This document shows positions 11,660-25,100 of a stretch of DNA of 64,000 bases, piece after piece. Numbering within the stretch: position 1 is the stretch's first letter; the number at the start of each line of letters is the position of its first letter. The translations under genes and the position numbers were made by a program. Where the stretch lies: NCBI GenBank assembly GCA_946811695.1, contig OX328123.1, positions 32,636,373-32,700,372 of the forward strand, given 5' to 3'. This DNA is from Gonocerus acuteangulatus (taxonomy: Eukaryota; Arthropoda; Insecta; Hemiptera; Coreidae). The notes under the pieces are model-generated. The model was given only the letters and a program-made list of their open reading frames with translations, was not told the DNA's origin and did no database searches.

Positions 11660-12580
11660 CCCTTTTTTTCAAGTGTATGTTGACTGTTGTGCTTCTTGAT
11701 TTTTGAGTTGTTCTAATACAGTTAATTTATTATTGTTAAATTATAGTTCTTTTGAACCCAGTTTTTTTGTTATTGTCAAATAGAATTAAAATGAGTTTTT
11801 TCACTCAATTCTACCACTTTTTTCATATTTTTCCTGCTTCCTTATTCCCCATTGAATTTCTTTTCAGGTGTATGTAGACTTTTGTTTCTGACTTTATGTA
11901 CCACGAGGTGGTCAATTGTACTTGATACCAGGTCATACAGACACAAAAAAAATCAAACCAAGAGAAATAGCAAATGAGAAAAGGTGAGTTTGTCGATCCA
12001 GCAGCCTCGAGTTTGGAAAGAGATTGATAAAAACTAAAAAGACTGATAAAAACTAAGCATCCAATTTTTGTGTAGAACGTCCTGGATTCCAAAAGTGGCT
12101 TTTGCTATTGAATAAAACATTTGTGGTGGAAAATGCATCTGATTAGACAAACATGCTAAATATATTTCAGCTATATTCAGTATCCCAAAATATAAATAGA
12201 TAACAGAGGTAGTTCAAATATTGGGCCAATACTTTAAACAAAAAATTGTTTTTGAAAATATATAGTTTTAAAAAAAATTGAATTTACTTTTTGCTCAACT
12301 TCTTCTTTAGCCAACACCCCTCCTCGGCTGGTCAGTCATTCGACACCATGCCCGCCCTTCTGTGGTGTCATCCCCAGTGTCAACATGCAGAGCTGTGCGG
12401 TGTAAGAGGTGGTCCGCAATCCCTTCCTAATGGGAGCTCAGTGGAAAAGCTGAAGAATCTGTTATACCAATCTAATTAATGCAAATGGCTCTGCAGGTGT
12501 CTGTAGACTGCTGCCAACTGTCAAGATTATTTATTCATCAGCTAAATACATTATTTATTATAAGATAGTGACCCTATTTT
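11660..12580. other. Intergenic; Tc1-like terminal fragments only
   Basis: Two short stretches (about 11665-11695 and 11866-11895, GGTGTATGTAGACTTTTG) resemble Tc1 element termini. A 62-codon reading frame at 12291 has no recognisable domain. Nothing else is supported. Confidence 0.4.
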
Positions 12581-12586
12581 TCAATA

Positions 12587-12628
12587 TATTCGTCTGTGGC
12601 AGAAGGTCAATTTTATAAAAACACACTT

Positions 12629-12663
<35 letters not shown>

Positions 12664-12704
12664 TGTGTGTTTTTATAAAATTGACCTTCTGCCACAGACG
12701 AATA
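12587..12704. repeat. 40-bp inverted repeat around a T-run loop
   Basis: Bases 12587-12626 and 12665-12704 are perfect reverse complements (TATTCGTCTGTGGCAGAAGG...). The loop is almost pure T (about 12631-12662). AATACATTATTTAT is present both just outside the left arm (~12546) and immediately after the right arm. Confidence 0.85.
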
Positions 12705-12787
12705 CATTATTTATATTCACCTTATACATCAGGTATAACATTCAATAAAAAATTGTAAATCATCTTACAAAAACTTATACAGTTTAT

Positions 12788-13032
12788 CAGGGCCTTCAAG
12801 AGGAGTTATGGACTCCTGTCCAAATATCTTCTTGGGGCTCTTAACTCCCCCCCCCCCTGCATTAACATTTCCAAAAACCAGAATTATTTAAAAGTGACAT
12901 TTTTAATTGAATGAAGTGAAAAATGGTAGGTATATAACTTTGTTATTTCAAATTATAATGCCAGTTAAAAAAAAAATACGTGTCTCCCCCCCCCCCCCCC
13001 CGGAGACGATGGGCCCCTGACCAATTGTTCTG
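12788..13032. mobile_element. hAT-type MITE with perfect 8-bp target duplication
   Basis: Flanked by identical CAGTTTAT at 12780-12787 and 13033-13040. It begins CAGGGCC like the hAT element at 8221-8957 and shares GGGCCCCTGACCAATTGT with its interior. It contains two long C-runs (about 12848 and 12987). Confidence 0.75.
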
Positions 13033-13144
13033 CAGTTTATACAAGTTAAAAAAAGAGGCACATTTACTACATTTGACGAAGAAAATACAAGGCCTTTTTC
13101 TGAAATGTTCCATGATCATTGCATACAGCCTGAAGATATAATTT

Positions 13145-14074
13145 GGTACTTACGTATTAGTTGCACCGGTCTCGAGAACTGGCTCCCAGTCAGTGATCCG
13201 GATCAGGCAATATGGCGACAATTTCAATATGGCGACAATTTCAATATGGCGACCTATTATTAAGACCAAGACCAAGTCTTAATATTATCAACGAGTTGGA
13301 TTGACTAGAGTTTCGATTATCCTTGAGCAAGCGTAGCGAGCGGAAACACGTAGCAATTCTGCCATTAACATAAGTCCTTTTAATTTCCTTGATCACTTAA
13401 CATTAGATATTATTTTAATTTAATAATTGCTAATGTAATGTAATCTAATGGCCAAGAGTCGGCGCTAGTTTCCAATATTATGGCAAAAATGCGCCATAAA
13501 AAAATTGCTATGCGTTTCCGGTCGGTACGTTCGCTCAACATTATCGAAACTGTAGTTAATCCAACTCGTTGGTAATATTGATCACTGGTTTTTCGGTGGA
13601 AAATGGGAACTCTAGTCAATAATAGATAATCGAAACTCTAGTCAATCCAGGAGACGAATTTAAGAGCAAGGCACTCAAAACAATCAAGACTAGAGCGGAA
13701 AAGAGAACAACCAATGAAAATGCCCAAAAGACCAAATTGCTCAACCAATAGAAATGCTATATGTTTTCATTTCCGCTCTTATAATGGAGATAACCTCATA
13801 ATCTAATCTAATCATTAAATTAAAATAATTGTGATGTTAAGCAATCTAGGAAATTAAAAGGACTTATGTTAATGGCAGAATTGCTATGTGTTTCCGCTCG
13901 CTACGCTTGCTCAAGGATAATCGAAACTCTAGTCAATCCAACTCGTTAATAATATTAAGCTTGGTCTTGGTCTTAATAATAGGTAGCCATATTGAAATTG
14001 TCGCCATATTGCCTGATCCGGGTCACTGACTGGGAGCCAGTTCTCGAGACCGGTGCAACTAATACGTAAGTACC
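13145..14074. mobile_element. Foldback element, ~930 bp with ~300-bp arms
   Basis: Bases 13145-~13440 and ~13790-14074 are inverted copies: GGTACTTACGTATTAGTTGC at the left end and its complement at the right. Pairing is symmetric about 13609.5. Inside each arm is a block CTTGAGCAAGCGTAGCGAGC. The left arm also has a direct repeat of GGCGACAATTTCAATAT. The centre repeats ACTCTAGTCAAT-type segments. No coding was seen. Confidence 0.8.
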
Positions 14075-14400
14075 TATAATTTATAAAATCCTTTCATATT
14101 GCCTCATAAGTTATATGAATAATTCAATATCGTTGAAGAATTTTCCTTACGTAGAGGAATATCTAAACCAACCCATTTCTGGTTTTTCGCATTCGTCTAA
14201 ACTAAGACATGTACATATATAAATTTTAGCTTTGGACTTTTTGTACATTCTTTAAACATCTCTAATATGGTCGCGAAATCATGGTAATTGAATCATTCAA
14301 AAGCCTAATAATCGTCCTTACAATCAAGTAATTTTCGCAAAGAAGGTCTCAGTCCGAAAAAGGGCGCTTGAAGGTTCGGAAATGTTTTTCTTTCATATAT

Positions 14401-14617
14401 CATGGGCGTATATAGAAAATAATTTCGGGGGGGGGCTGAGACCATTTCCGGTGTATGGAATACTGACAATTTAGATCTTGAAAGAGTTATAGCGAACATA
14501 AAAGCTATTAAAGCCAAAATAGAATATGTTTTATGATCTTATTTAATTTATTTTTAAGGGTTTTATGAATTTTTTACCGATCAAATCAAAATCCCCCCCC
14601 CCTTATATACGCCCATG
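14401..14617. mobile_element. hAT-type MITE (GGGCGTATATA family)
   Basis: The termini CATGGGCGTATATA ... TATATACGCCCATG are inverted repeats, flanked by perfect 8-bp duplications TCATATAT (14393-14400 and 14618-14625). A G-run and a C-run sit just inside the two ends. Relatives lie at 18665-18864, ~62090-62306 and 63246-63300. Confidence 0.85.
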
Positions 14618-15249
14618 TCATATATGAATAAAGATGGCAATTTTAACTTTCGCAAATCACACCGGATATTTTATGAAAAGGCCACGGACCATATATTTCT
14701 TTTACATTTTCCTAAAAAACTAAAAGATTGTTCTAAAATAATGGAGAGATAAAATAATATCGAGTTAGTTAAAACTATCCATTCAAGAGAGCTGTTCCCG
14801 AAGAGCTACAGTGGAGGCGAGTCAGATCGAGGAGCTGAGTTATTTACCGACTCATGATAGAGGGCAATTCAAGGATCTTTGGCGGAGGGATCTCCTCGTG
14901 CCCGCCCCTCAACTGACTATTTCAAATTTTACACATTTCTCGTCAGCGAACTACTTTTTAAGTCAAACGGTAATTTTCATTAACATTTTCTTCTCATGTA
15001 CCGTCTTAAATATTTTCTTGTAAATTGAATGTACTTGTTATTTATATTCTTTCTTTTTTAAAAAAGTAATTCATCGTGTACATTTTGTTTATTTGCTTTT
15101 TCACAACTCCAGAGGTTCATATATTCTGAAATATTGAGCATTATGATAATTTCCTTAAATCGCATAAACTTCAGCCGTGTGAAAAATTATACGAAATTAT
15201 TTGGTTCTATTTTTTGTCAATAATTTTGAGAAATAAATTAATGATTATA

Positions 15250-15369
15250 TTCTGTGATCAAGGAGAAGCTGTGCTCACACTAGCCCCCACTCTCTAACTA
15301 CTCCGCCATTGAACTGCCGGCTACGCATTCTTCTTCATCTCCTTGTTATCCTATTTTACTGCAAACATC
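15250..15369 (+). promoter_or_regulatory. Probable Nlp promoter / 5' UTR
   Basis: The 120 bp upstream of the Nlp start codon are less AT-rich than their surroundings and contain a pyrimidine-rich stretch (CATTCTTCTTCATCTCC, ~15327). Pyrimidine-led starts are common in genes that host snoRNAs, but the start site cannot be fixed from sequence. Confidence 0.35.
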
Positions 15370-15391
15370 ATGACAGAAGATTATTTCTGGG
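15370..15391 (+). CDS. Nlp: Nlp coding exon 1
   Basis: ATG at 15370 encodes MTEDYFW plus the first base of Gly8. It is followed by the donor GTAAGC. The YFWG start is characteristic of the family and decides the choice of start. Confidence 0.93.
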
Positions 15392-18300
15392 GTAAGCAAT
15401 TCATTTTTATTTCTCTCCAACTAATTCCTCGACTACTTACCGGTTTCATAAATGCTGCTCTTTCTTTAGTTTTGTTCTGTTGATAGTTGTGTAACAAGCC
15501 CGGTACTAGCGTTGTCTGTAACTATCCTTTAGACTTCTTTTGGCTTCTTAGGGGAGTGTTTAGTTTACATATTTTGTTTTTATTCTTCGATCAACAGGTT
15601 TTTTCGTTAGTTGGTGTCAGTTATTTTTTTTTTCAGCAGCATGTCGCTTTAGTTTACCTTCTCATACTTGCCGAGACATTTTAAACAAGTGCTATAGTTT
15701 ATTTAATGTTCTCAGTGTAATTACATTTTAAATATTTCAGTTCATCGAAAAACCTAAGGATTTTCGTAGCATTCATTAAATAAAAGTGGAAAATGCTTTA
15801 TCAGAAGTTTTAAGGCTAACAATAATTTTCTACAATGTAGCTGTTTACAATGTGTGCCTTATGGAGTCCTTGGTTACACCATTTCTTTTTCTTATTTATC
15901 CTTGTCAGTGGTATTTGCCATAGTAATAATACTGGTTAATGGCTGATACATTCTTCAATACATGAGAGTAGATTTTCATTTATTAATTGCTGCCATGGTT
16001 TTCCGAAACCAATAATTATTTTTGTCTGAAATGTAGCGGTCTCTAGATTTGCTGTGGGCTCTTAGAGATAATTAAATTCAGAACTGTATTTATTTATTTG
16101 TTTCCGGGGTGATATTTAAATGTAAACAACAATGTTTTGTTTGAGAAAAGTATTATTATGCACATTGACTTATACACTCAAGCATTTGTAACTGATTCAA
16201 TCAAAATAAAATATCGTAAAACATGTGATAGTTTAGGTTAGTGAAATTTGTATTGTGGGTTTGGTAATCATTGGTTAAATTGTGACGAAACCTATTCTTG
16301 ATACTTTCCGATACTCATAGCATATTTGTAGAATAAATTCCGTACTAAAACTAATCTTGTTTTTATCTAAATGTCTAAATCTGTCTTGGTTAAAGACACT
16401 TGTTAATTTTTTTTTGTGGGGGGGATGTCCGACATATTATCATTAAAGTTGTTTCTAATTTATTTTTAATCTGACACATGGTTAATTTTTCATTTTAATA
16501 GTTCGACACACGGGAAATGTACATTTAAACACAAGTAATGTAAATATTAACACATTTCTCAGCAGGTTGGTCCTTGAAATATTCTATGTAAATACAAAAT
16601 ATACCTAGATAGTTCTGCCATTTTTTATCCTTAATGAACGTTGATTATTAATTTCTTCTGAAGTAAACAAGTTCATATGCACCGATATATACTGTATTTT
16701 CTATATACGTAAAATCTTACAATGTCTTTGCTGCCCCCAAACTATTTATTTACTTAAGCAAACATGTATGTTTAAAATATTTTTAAAAGGAATTTGTATG
16801 TATTTTTAAAATATATACAAAAGGCATTTTTGTATAATTATCCTGACCATGTCAAACGATCGAATATGAAAAATCTCGTTTGTCAAATTTGATACTTTAG
16901 TGTTGCATTGTGGGCGATACGACTTGTGGCAAATTGTCGAAACTCTAGCCTCTTTAGAATCGCTGGAAATGCCTTAAATAAAGGTATCGAATATGACCAT
17001 CATTCAATAAATTACTTTGTCAATGTATCGAATATACCTCCTCTCCTAATCATCATACTTTTGAGACCAAAACTGACTTGGCAAACTAACTAAAATGTCA
17101 TATTCGTTACTTTGATTTGTAGATGTCACTACTACTATTGAATTAGTACCATGCATAATATTGAATGCGTCACATTTGTTAGTTAGAAAGTGTAAATACA
17201 GTTTATACAGTTATTCTTTTGGAATCAGCAAACTATCAAAAATACCACATTCAATTATTATTATTAAACAGTGATACAGGAAAAATCATTTATTAGCACC
17301 AAGATGCAAACTCACGAATATGATTTTTTGGCAATTATTATGGCCACAAAAATACTGGTGGTCCAAATTCGTGTATATTTGACTGTTCAGGCTGTAGCAC
17401 CCTTCTCAAAAATAGTCAGATTTAGATGAAATTTGTTAAAAGAAAAAATACTTTGCCTCTAACGAAAGTTCAAGTTCGATAACCAGCAAAATCTGACCAT
17501 CTGAATAGTGTGATCAGCAAATTTTATAGTAGATACACAAAGAATCATAGTAGATACCGTTTTGAAGTAATAGCCTTCAATATGCACTTTTTATAGGTAA
17601 TTTGGTAAGAGAAATTCAATGATATCGTCTTCAAAGCCATATCTGCAACAGTTTTTGAAAGAAGTGGACTGATCTATAACATTCTAGAGTTTTTGTTTTG
17701 GATGCTCGGTGATGAAATTTTTCAAGATACTCCTAAAAACTTAAGAAAAAATGTTGGTTACTTTGAAGGAAATGTTAGAACAAAAACTAATTGTAACCAG
17801 ATATGTGCAGTTTTGAAATTTTCAAATGTTTCATCAAATATTTCTAAAGCTGTTAAGAAATCATGATAAGTTGAAGGTAACCATTCGAAAGCTTATTTCC
17901 TACATAGCGATTCTAAAGCAATTGTGATAAAGAAATCATTTCTTAACACGTAGGTTGCAAGGCAAAAAATTTGGCTACTTATGTTAACTGCAATGTGGAA
18001 CACATTTATTTTTTGTATTGGTGTGATATGAAACAAATATCACACCCCATCGCTTAAAGAATTACTGATTAGTTTACAATTACGAAACAGAGTTAATTGT
18101 GATTTTGAAATTTTAAGAACTAAAGGGAATTGCTTGGGCAATTTAGAGGGTTCGTTTCATTTTTTGTACCGTTAATAACAAAGTGAGCAATATGAGATTC
18201 ATTTTTGTTGTTTTGCAGCCGTATTAAAAATATGAAGTGTTGGTTTCGTTTCTTTAAGGCTAGTACACACTGGGATTCATTGTTGCAGAGCTGAATCTGG

Positions 18301-21300
18301 ATTGTTGCAATTCTGCCGCGCAACATGTCCCCGTGTATCAGGAGTGTATTGTGGGTCTAGGTGATACAAGAATCTGAGTCCCGCTGGATACATTGTTGCG
18401 CAACATTACCAGTGTGGACGTGTTCCGGAGCAGCTTGCCCCAGTAGTTCCGTACGGACTTGTAGTTCAATTTCACTCAATATGTAGACGGCTGAATTGAC
18501 AATAAAGCTAATAGAGGACCTATTACAAATGCACTCATGTTGCTCTGTTTATAATTTAATATCATATGTATCGAACTTAAAATTAAAATATAATATATTT
18601 TAGTTATTATTAAAAAATAAAAGAAAGACAATGCTAAAAATATATTTTTATTTGTACATATTATCATGGGTGTATGTAAGGGGGACTGTCATAAAAACCT
18701 TAAAAATAAATTAAATAAGATCACTTAGTTTAGAAAAAATTATGTTTATTGGGTGTAATAGCGTTTTAATTGGCTAACTATTAACAGTTCCAGATTGTTA
18801 GTATTCCATACCCCCCGAATGCTCCCAGCCTCCCCCCCGAAATTAGTTCCTATATAAGCTCCTGCCTATTATGTTAATAAACAATAAGTTTTCGTTGCTT
18901 TAATGTCTGTTTTAAAAACGATGATAAGGGCATCATAAACTTATGGAGCAAATGCAGATAAACCTTGCTTGGAAATTCTAAAAGTATACATAAGACTTGT
19001 AAACAATTCTTCACTTACAAGGAACCTTAGAGTAGTAGCAAGTTTTACGGTAGGAGAAATTCCTAATTCTAATGTTAAGGTAGAATATCACATTAACGAC
19101 CATCAAACTTTCTTAAAAGTGTATAATGTAATTTTTGTTTTATATTTATTGTGTGGGGATAAAAAAAAATGTTTTTATTTAATTATGTAAGGGATATTTA
19201 TTTCATGGGCCGTCTTTGTGGGAACTGATAGATTTTAAGTCAGTGGGAGGCCACTTTGTTGGTTACAGCGCTACCTAGAAATCGTGTGTGTTTTCTTTTT
19301 TGGACATTTTTTAGAACCAATGAGTCATCACTACTATAGGATGAACATTGTTTATGGCCCCATTTTAATTCAGCCTGATCTCACGCTTTTACAAAACACT
19401 GAGTGAAATCATCATCATGATCAAACTCTATTTTGTAAAAGTATCTTCACAATATCATAAAAAACTGCAAATTCTATAAATATTTAACCTATAAAATGCC
19501 AACTCTTGGCCAAGCAAACATGACTCACAGCTAACTCTTGATGTAAATAGCTAATTGTCACAAATTTAACAATAAATGTGTTTTCATTCTTTCCTGAATG
19601 TGAAGGATAGCCACACTATTGTTTGGCATATTTCAATAGACATTGTCTCTGAATGGTTTTATATTTCAATTATTTGAAATTCAATTTTTTTTTTTTTTTT
19701 TTTTTTTAACGCTTTAGGCACTTTCAAAATTATAAAGTAATTTCATATAATTTTTCCCTAACTTATACATTTTAAGCTACCCAAAAGCCATAGAGTTGAA
19801 ATTAATGGTGCTTAATGTGATATTTGCCCTTTTTAAAAAAAAATAAAATTAAAAATGCACTTGTTTATTGAACAGAATGTTTGTCCAGTTCACCCTAAAA
19901 ATATATGTTAACAATTTCTAATGTTGATTGTTGGCCTTCCTACACCTTGCCAATTTAATCTTGAGTCCTCCACTGTTTTTCTGCACACTATGATGATTTA
20001 TTTGCCTTTTTCATTAAAAATTATTCCTATTACTGTCTTCATATAAATAATTTAGTGATACCATTTTTTTCCTTACATTAATTTCAATGTTAGTACTACC
20101 AGAATCATTAACGTTAATTGGTAATTCTTCAACATAAAAATTCCTGTATATAAATAAGTCCCGTACTGGCTTCCACTGAGGTACTGCGGACAAAATAGTC
20201 CAACTCCCTTAACTTGGCTGTAACTTGCAAAAAAAAAAACCTCATAGTCCATTAGATGCACAGAAATTAACCATATTATTAGAAAGTATGAGACAGATAC
20301 GTCCCGTAACATATACTAATAAATGAAAATTGGTATACAGGACACCAATGTCCGTTTTGTTCAGAGTGTGAAGGGAATCCTGGTTGTTTACTAACTAAAT
20401 TGTTTTAATATGGATCATGAATCCCATGAAATAATTAAGTCTCGTTTTTTAAAAAAATTCTTGAATTATAATTTTTGCTTTGTTTCACTTATTCGTTACG
20501 GCTTGGAGATGCTGAAACTTGTTTTTAATATTTAACTTGATTCTTAGGGTGGGTTTCCACTAGGATAGTTATTGCAGGATATTTGTATCATTGAGAAATT
20601 GCGACTAATGGAAACCATGTCAAATTTATGTCTGACACAAATTCTACATGGTTCACATTTGTCAGAATTTCTCTCTGATATAAATATCCTGCAATAACTT
20701 TCCTAGTGTAAACGCAGCCTTACGATTTCTCTATATAATATTTGTAAAGTTTGAGAATATAACATAGGTTCTTATGTTCCATTATCAAGTATTCATTTGT
20801 TTTATTATCTAATGCTACTCGTGCTTCAAGGTAGTTATCATTTAACCTTTAGTAACAATAATATTAAGCAATAACCTTCAGATTTTTTATTTTTTTTAAT
20901 TCATAGTTGTTTATTATTTTTATTTACTTTTTTAGCAATAAATCAATTGAATATCAGTGTAAATAACAGAATTTTATATATTCTCTTTGTCATCATAGTT
21001 TTATCAGCTGGGGAATACTAAGATTTATTAATGCTTTACTTAAAGGAGAATCCTTATGATACAATTGTCTTCCTGTTGGCTCGATCTACAAGTACTGACT
21101 TTAGAAAAATCTACTTTGTCTATGATGTTGATTTTGCTCTGTAAGTGCCCCCAAATATTCGATGTTGATTCAACTTTGGTTTTGTCTCCTAATATATTCA
21201 GGTTGTTTTCTCTGCTTTAGTCCTCAAATATACACTAATACAAATGTATCTTTTCTGTTGCTTCTGGTTTCCTTTGTTTATGGCGTTCCCTTCTCCTTGC

Positions 21301-22114
21301 TTCAGGAAATGTCGATTTCTCCCTGCTTCTGGCCCCAATGTTAAACTGGTGCGAAAACGTAGTAAATGTAAATTTCTATTCAAGGGTTTTTATTTTTCTT
21401 ATGTAGGGAGCGTAAAGAGATGATTTGCCAACCTTCATCAAAGCAATGAAGTGATCTCTCTTGGGTTGCTCTAATCTTTATTCGTATTTTTTTTGTTTAT
21501 GTGATGTATGTTATTCAAGAACATATTATCTTTTCATCTATATTTTGTCCACAACATTAAATTTTTAATTTTTTTGTTTTATGTACACAGGATTGACACT
21601 AGACAGCAATAAGAAGAAGGAGGTATGGGATCCTGACAGGAACCCTCCTGGTGCAGGTGGGGACATGCAGGGATTCAGGGGAGAACACACACTCCTTGTG
21701 AAACAGGTAACAACATTAAATCAATCTTATGTCTCATGGTGTGGCATCGCCATTTTGTCAGATGCAATGCAGTTAAACTTTTTCATTCCAAGTTAAATGG
21801 ACCCTTGAAAATTTTTGATATGTATTCATTTCTTTTTCCCCTTTTCAGATAGTATTAGGCGCCGAGGCTAAAGACGGAGATGTGAACGTTGTGGAAGTTG
21901 AAGCGATGGGCTACAAGGCAGACGTGAAGTTCCCTATTGCAGTGATGCGGGGTGGCGGGAATCAATCACAAGCAGTTCTTGACCTCCTCTTCCCCGATCC
22001 ACCTGTCACATTCCACCTGACCAAGGGTTCTGGCCCTGTACACCTCCTCGGCAATCATACCATTGGCAGTAAGTAGTCCTTCTTCCTCTCCTAATGTATA
22101 AATTGATATAAATA

Positions 22115-22166
<52 letters not shown>

Positions 22167-25100
22167 TGGGGGCGGGGAACCATGCAGTAATGGTCAATAT
22201 TTTACGTATTTTCTAGGCAAGTGACTATATTTTAGATAATATTTTAATGTGTTTAAGATGTTGAAATATGATATTGAACTTCAGTGATTAAGACATGTGG
22301 CAATTTCATTTGCCTTTCCCACCCTCTTACTCTGTTAGATTCCTTTGTAAAATTGTAAGTTTATAGATATCACGGTAATCCATGTAAGGTTACATATAAT
22401 ATTAAGATAATTGTTTAGGATTTTTATTTTTAATCAGGGTATCAACGATTTAAATCAATTGGTTTAAATCATGATTAAAATCATTTGATTTTTTTTAAAA
22501 AATCGTTGATTTAAATCATTTTTTTTCCTAAAAAAAATATTTATTTAAACCAATTGATTTTACTAAAAAAAATTATTATTATATATCTATATATTTTTTT
22601 TTAACTTTAGTTTATTTTTTTTAACTTAAATCTAACTAGTTCTGCCTTTTTTTCAGCCATTTCAACATTTCGTCTTTATTTTTGTCCCTAGGGCCTACCC
22701 TCACTTGACCGTTCTTATTTATTCAAAGTCTGTTTCTTTTATGACCCTTTCTTTGTTTTTAATTCTGCAAATAAATATTTTAAGTTTAAGATAAAAGAGA
22801 TTGGCAGTTAGTGGGCGAAGTAAATGCTTTAAACTGGTGGAAGTCTTCGTCGGTCTTAAAATATTGTATTTCCTCAAAAGAACTGTTAATAATAGAGCAG
22901 CTTATGACAGGAAAGGCAACTTCTGCAGGGGTTGAAAGAATGTTTTCAACCCTTGTTGTTCTTCACAATCAAATGAGAAACTACCTAATTAGATGTGAAA
23001 AGGCTGACAAACTCGTTTTTTTTTTTTTTTTTTTTTTTTTTTTCAAAGCTTTAAATAAATAACATTACGGTTACTGTACGTGATTAATAGGGAACGGATG
23101 TTCATGTACCAGGTCATTCAAAAAGTCCTGTCGTTTTTTTGGGGGAAATTATAAATAAATAAATATTTTCAAATAATCACCTTTATTCATCAAAATATCC
23201 ACCGTTACAGTCGGTAACCTTCTCCCAACGAGATGGTAAAGCCCAAATTCCTTCCTTAAAAAACTGTTGATTTTTACTGCAAAAATAAGTGGTCAGTTCG
23301 TGAATTAGGTTGTCACGGTCTTGAAAACATTTCTGTCTCAGATTGTTGTAGAGATCTCTGAATAGGTGATAATCAGTGGGTGACAGGTCAGGGGAATATG
23401 GTGGGTGAGGCAAAACTTCCCAGCCTATGTCTGTCAATTTTTGACAGAAATTTGAAAAATTGACAGAAATTTGAAAAATTGACAGAAATAGGCTGGGAAG
23501 TTTTGCCTCACCCACCATATTCCCCTGACCTGTCACCCACTGATTATCACCTATTCAGAGATCTCGACAACAATCTGAGACAGAAATGTTTTCAAGACCG
23601 TGACAACCTAATTCACGAACTGACCACTTATTTTTGCAGTAAAAATCAACAGTTTTTTAAGGAAGGAATTTGGGCTTTACCATCTCGTTGGGAGAAGGTT
23701 ACCGACTGTAACGGTGGATATTTTGATGAATAAAGGTGATTATTTGAAAATATTTATTTATTTATAATTTCCCCCAAAAAAACGACAGGACTTTTTGAAT
23801 GACCTGGTAATATAAAATTTAAAATATGTACATATATATTTAACTATTTATAATAAAATATGTAATTAAAAATTGAAAATATTTAGTAAACAAATGTCTT
23901 AAACACTATAAAATATGGAAAAGAAAAGCATAAATAATAAGTAGGAACTCTGTTATTATTAATGGAAAGAACAAAAGTATAGAAGAAAATTACTAAAACT
24001 GTTAAAAATATTGAAAAATAAAGCATAAATAAAAATTAGGAACTCATTATAAAAGGTGGAAAAGTTGAAAATTTCTAAAGATGAACATTATTTTGGAAGA
24101 TTGTTTGCTACATCTTGAATTTTGAAATTTTCAAACGTGAAATGATGCCGGTCTGATCTGAGTATACTTTTGAAGTGATTGAATTATCTTTCAACATCTA
24201 CTAAAGTCACTGGTGTGTATTTTAAGGCTAAAATCAACTACTCTGAAGAGTGGGATTCAACTAAACTGTTAATCGTTTTGCCACTATGGATATCTCCAAT
24301 AGTGTGGATATTTTTCCATCCAGGGGTTTATTCTAGACTGTCTTTTCACTTTATTTTTAGTTTATTCACAGTAGCTCCTTCTAAAACCTGGATTTTCTCT
24401 ATTACTCTCGTGTGATTCTAATGATATCCACTAACAACATGCCTTTTATACAGGGTATCACAAAAATAATCCGTTGGCCAGATGATTCTCCAATGCGAGA
24501 TCGGAAAAAATAACCCCCATCTTAACCCCAGCAAAATTGACCTTGAAATGTTATTCATTTTTATTGCATATTTCGAAACTGCGAGTCATGAGGAAGAAAA
24601 AAGTCAACGGCACCAGAGGTCAGAAATGACTCCTTATGGTCACAATGACCATTAACAGCGTATACGTGGGTCATTCTATTACAATCGACAAATGGTGGCC
24701 AATTTTGATAATTTTTTTTTCTTTAGCATGTTCTAACATTGCCTTACACAAAAATACCTCGTTTGATTTTTTTTTTTAAAAAGCATCTTCCAGTTTAAAA
24801 AAATGTAAGTATATTGAACAACGCCCCTCACAGGGGCAATCATTGGTGGACCAGAACGCATATTTTACAATTGACAGAAATGCCTTCATGAGGTTATTCT
24901 CGAAGCTTATCAAGAGCTCCTAGCCATAAGCTTTCAACCAATCACTGAAATTAATCATTAAGGATTTCACAGGTCGTGTATGAATTTCATGAACCAGCCA
25001 GTCCTCGAGTCGCTCTAAGAATAGAGCGAGTTTTGACAAAATATGTAAAATATAAAAGTGTTTAAATACTTTTAAAACACTTAAAACATGCAGAATTACA

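Noticed and set aside
12291..12479. 62-codon frame in a less AT-rich patch preceded by TTCTTTAG
   Set aside because: Tempting as an exon, but no family match, no partner exon and a nearby Tc1-like end suggest repeat debris.
24454..24800. Independent transposon starting CAGGGTATCACAAAAATAAT
   Set aside because: No matching opposite end or target duplication; left as part of the hAT interior.
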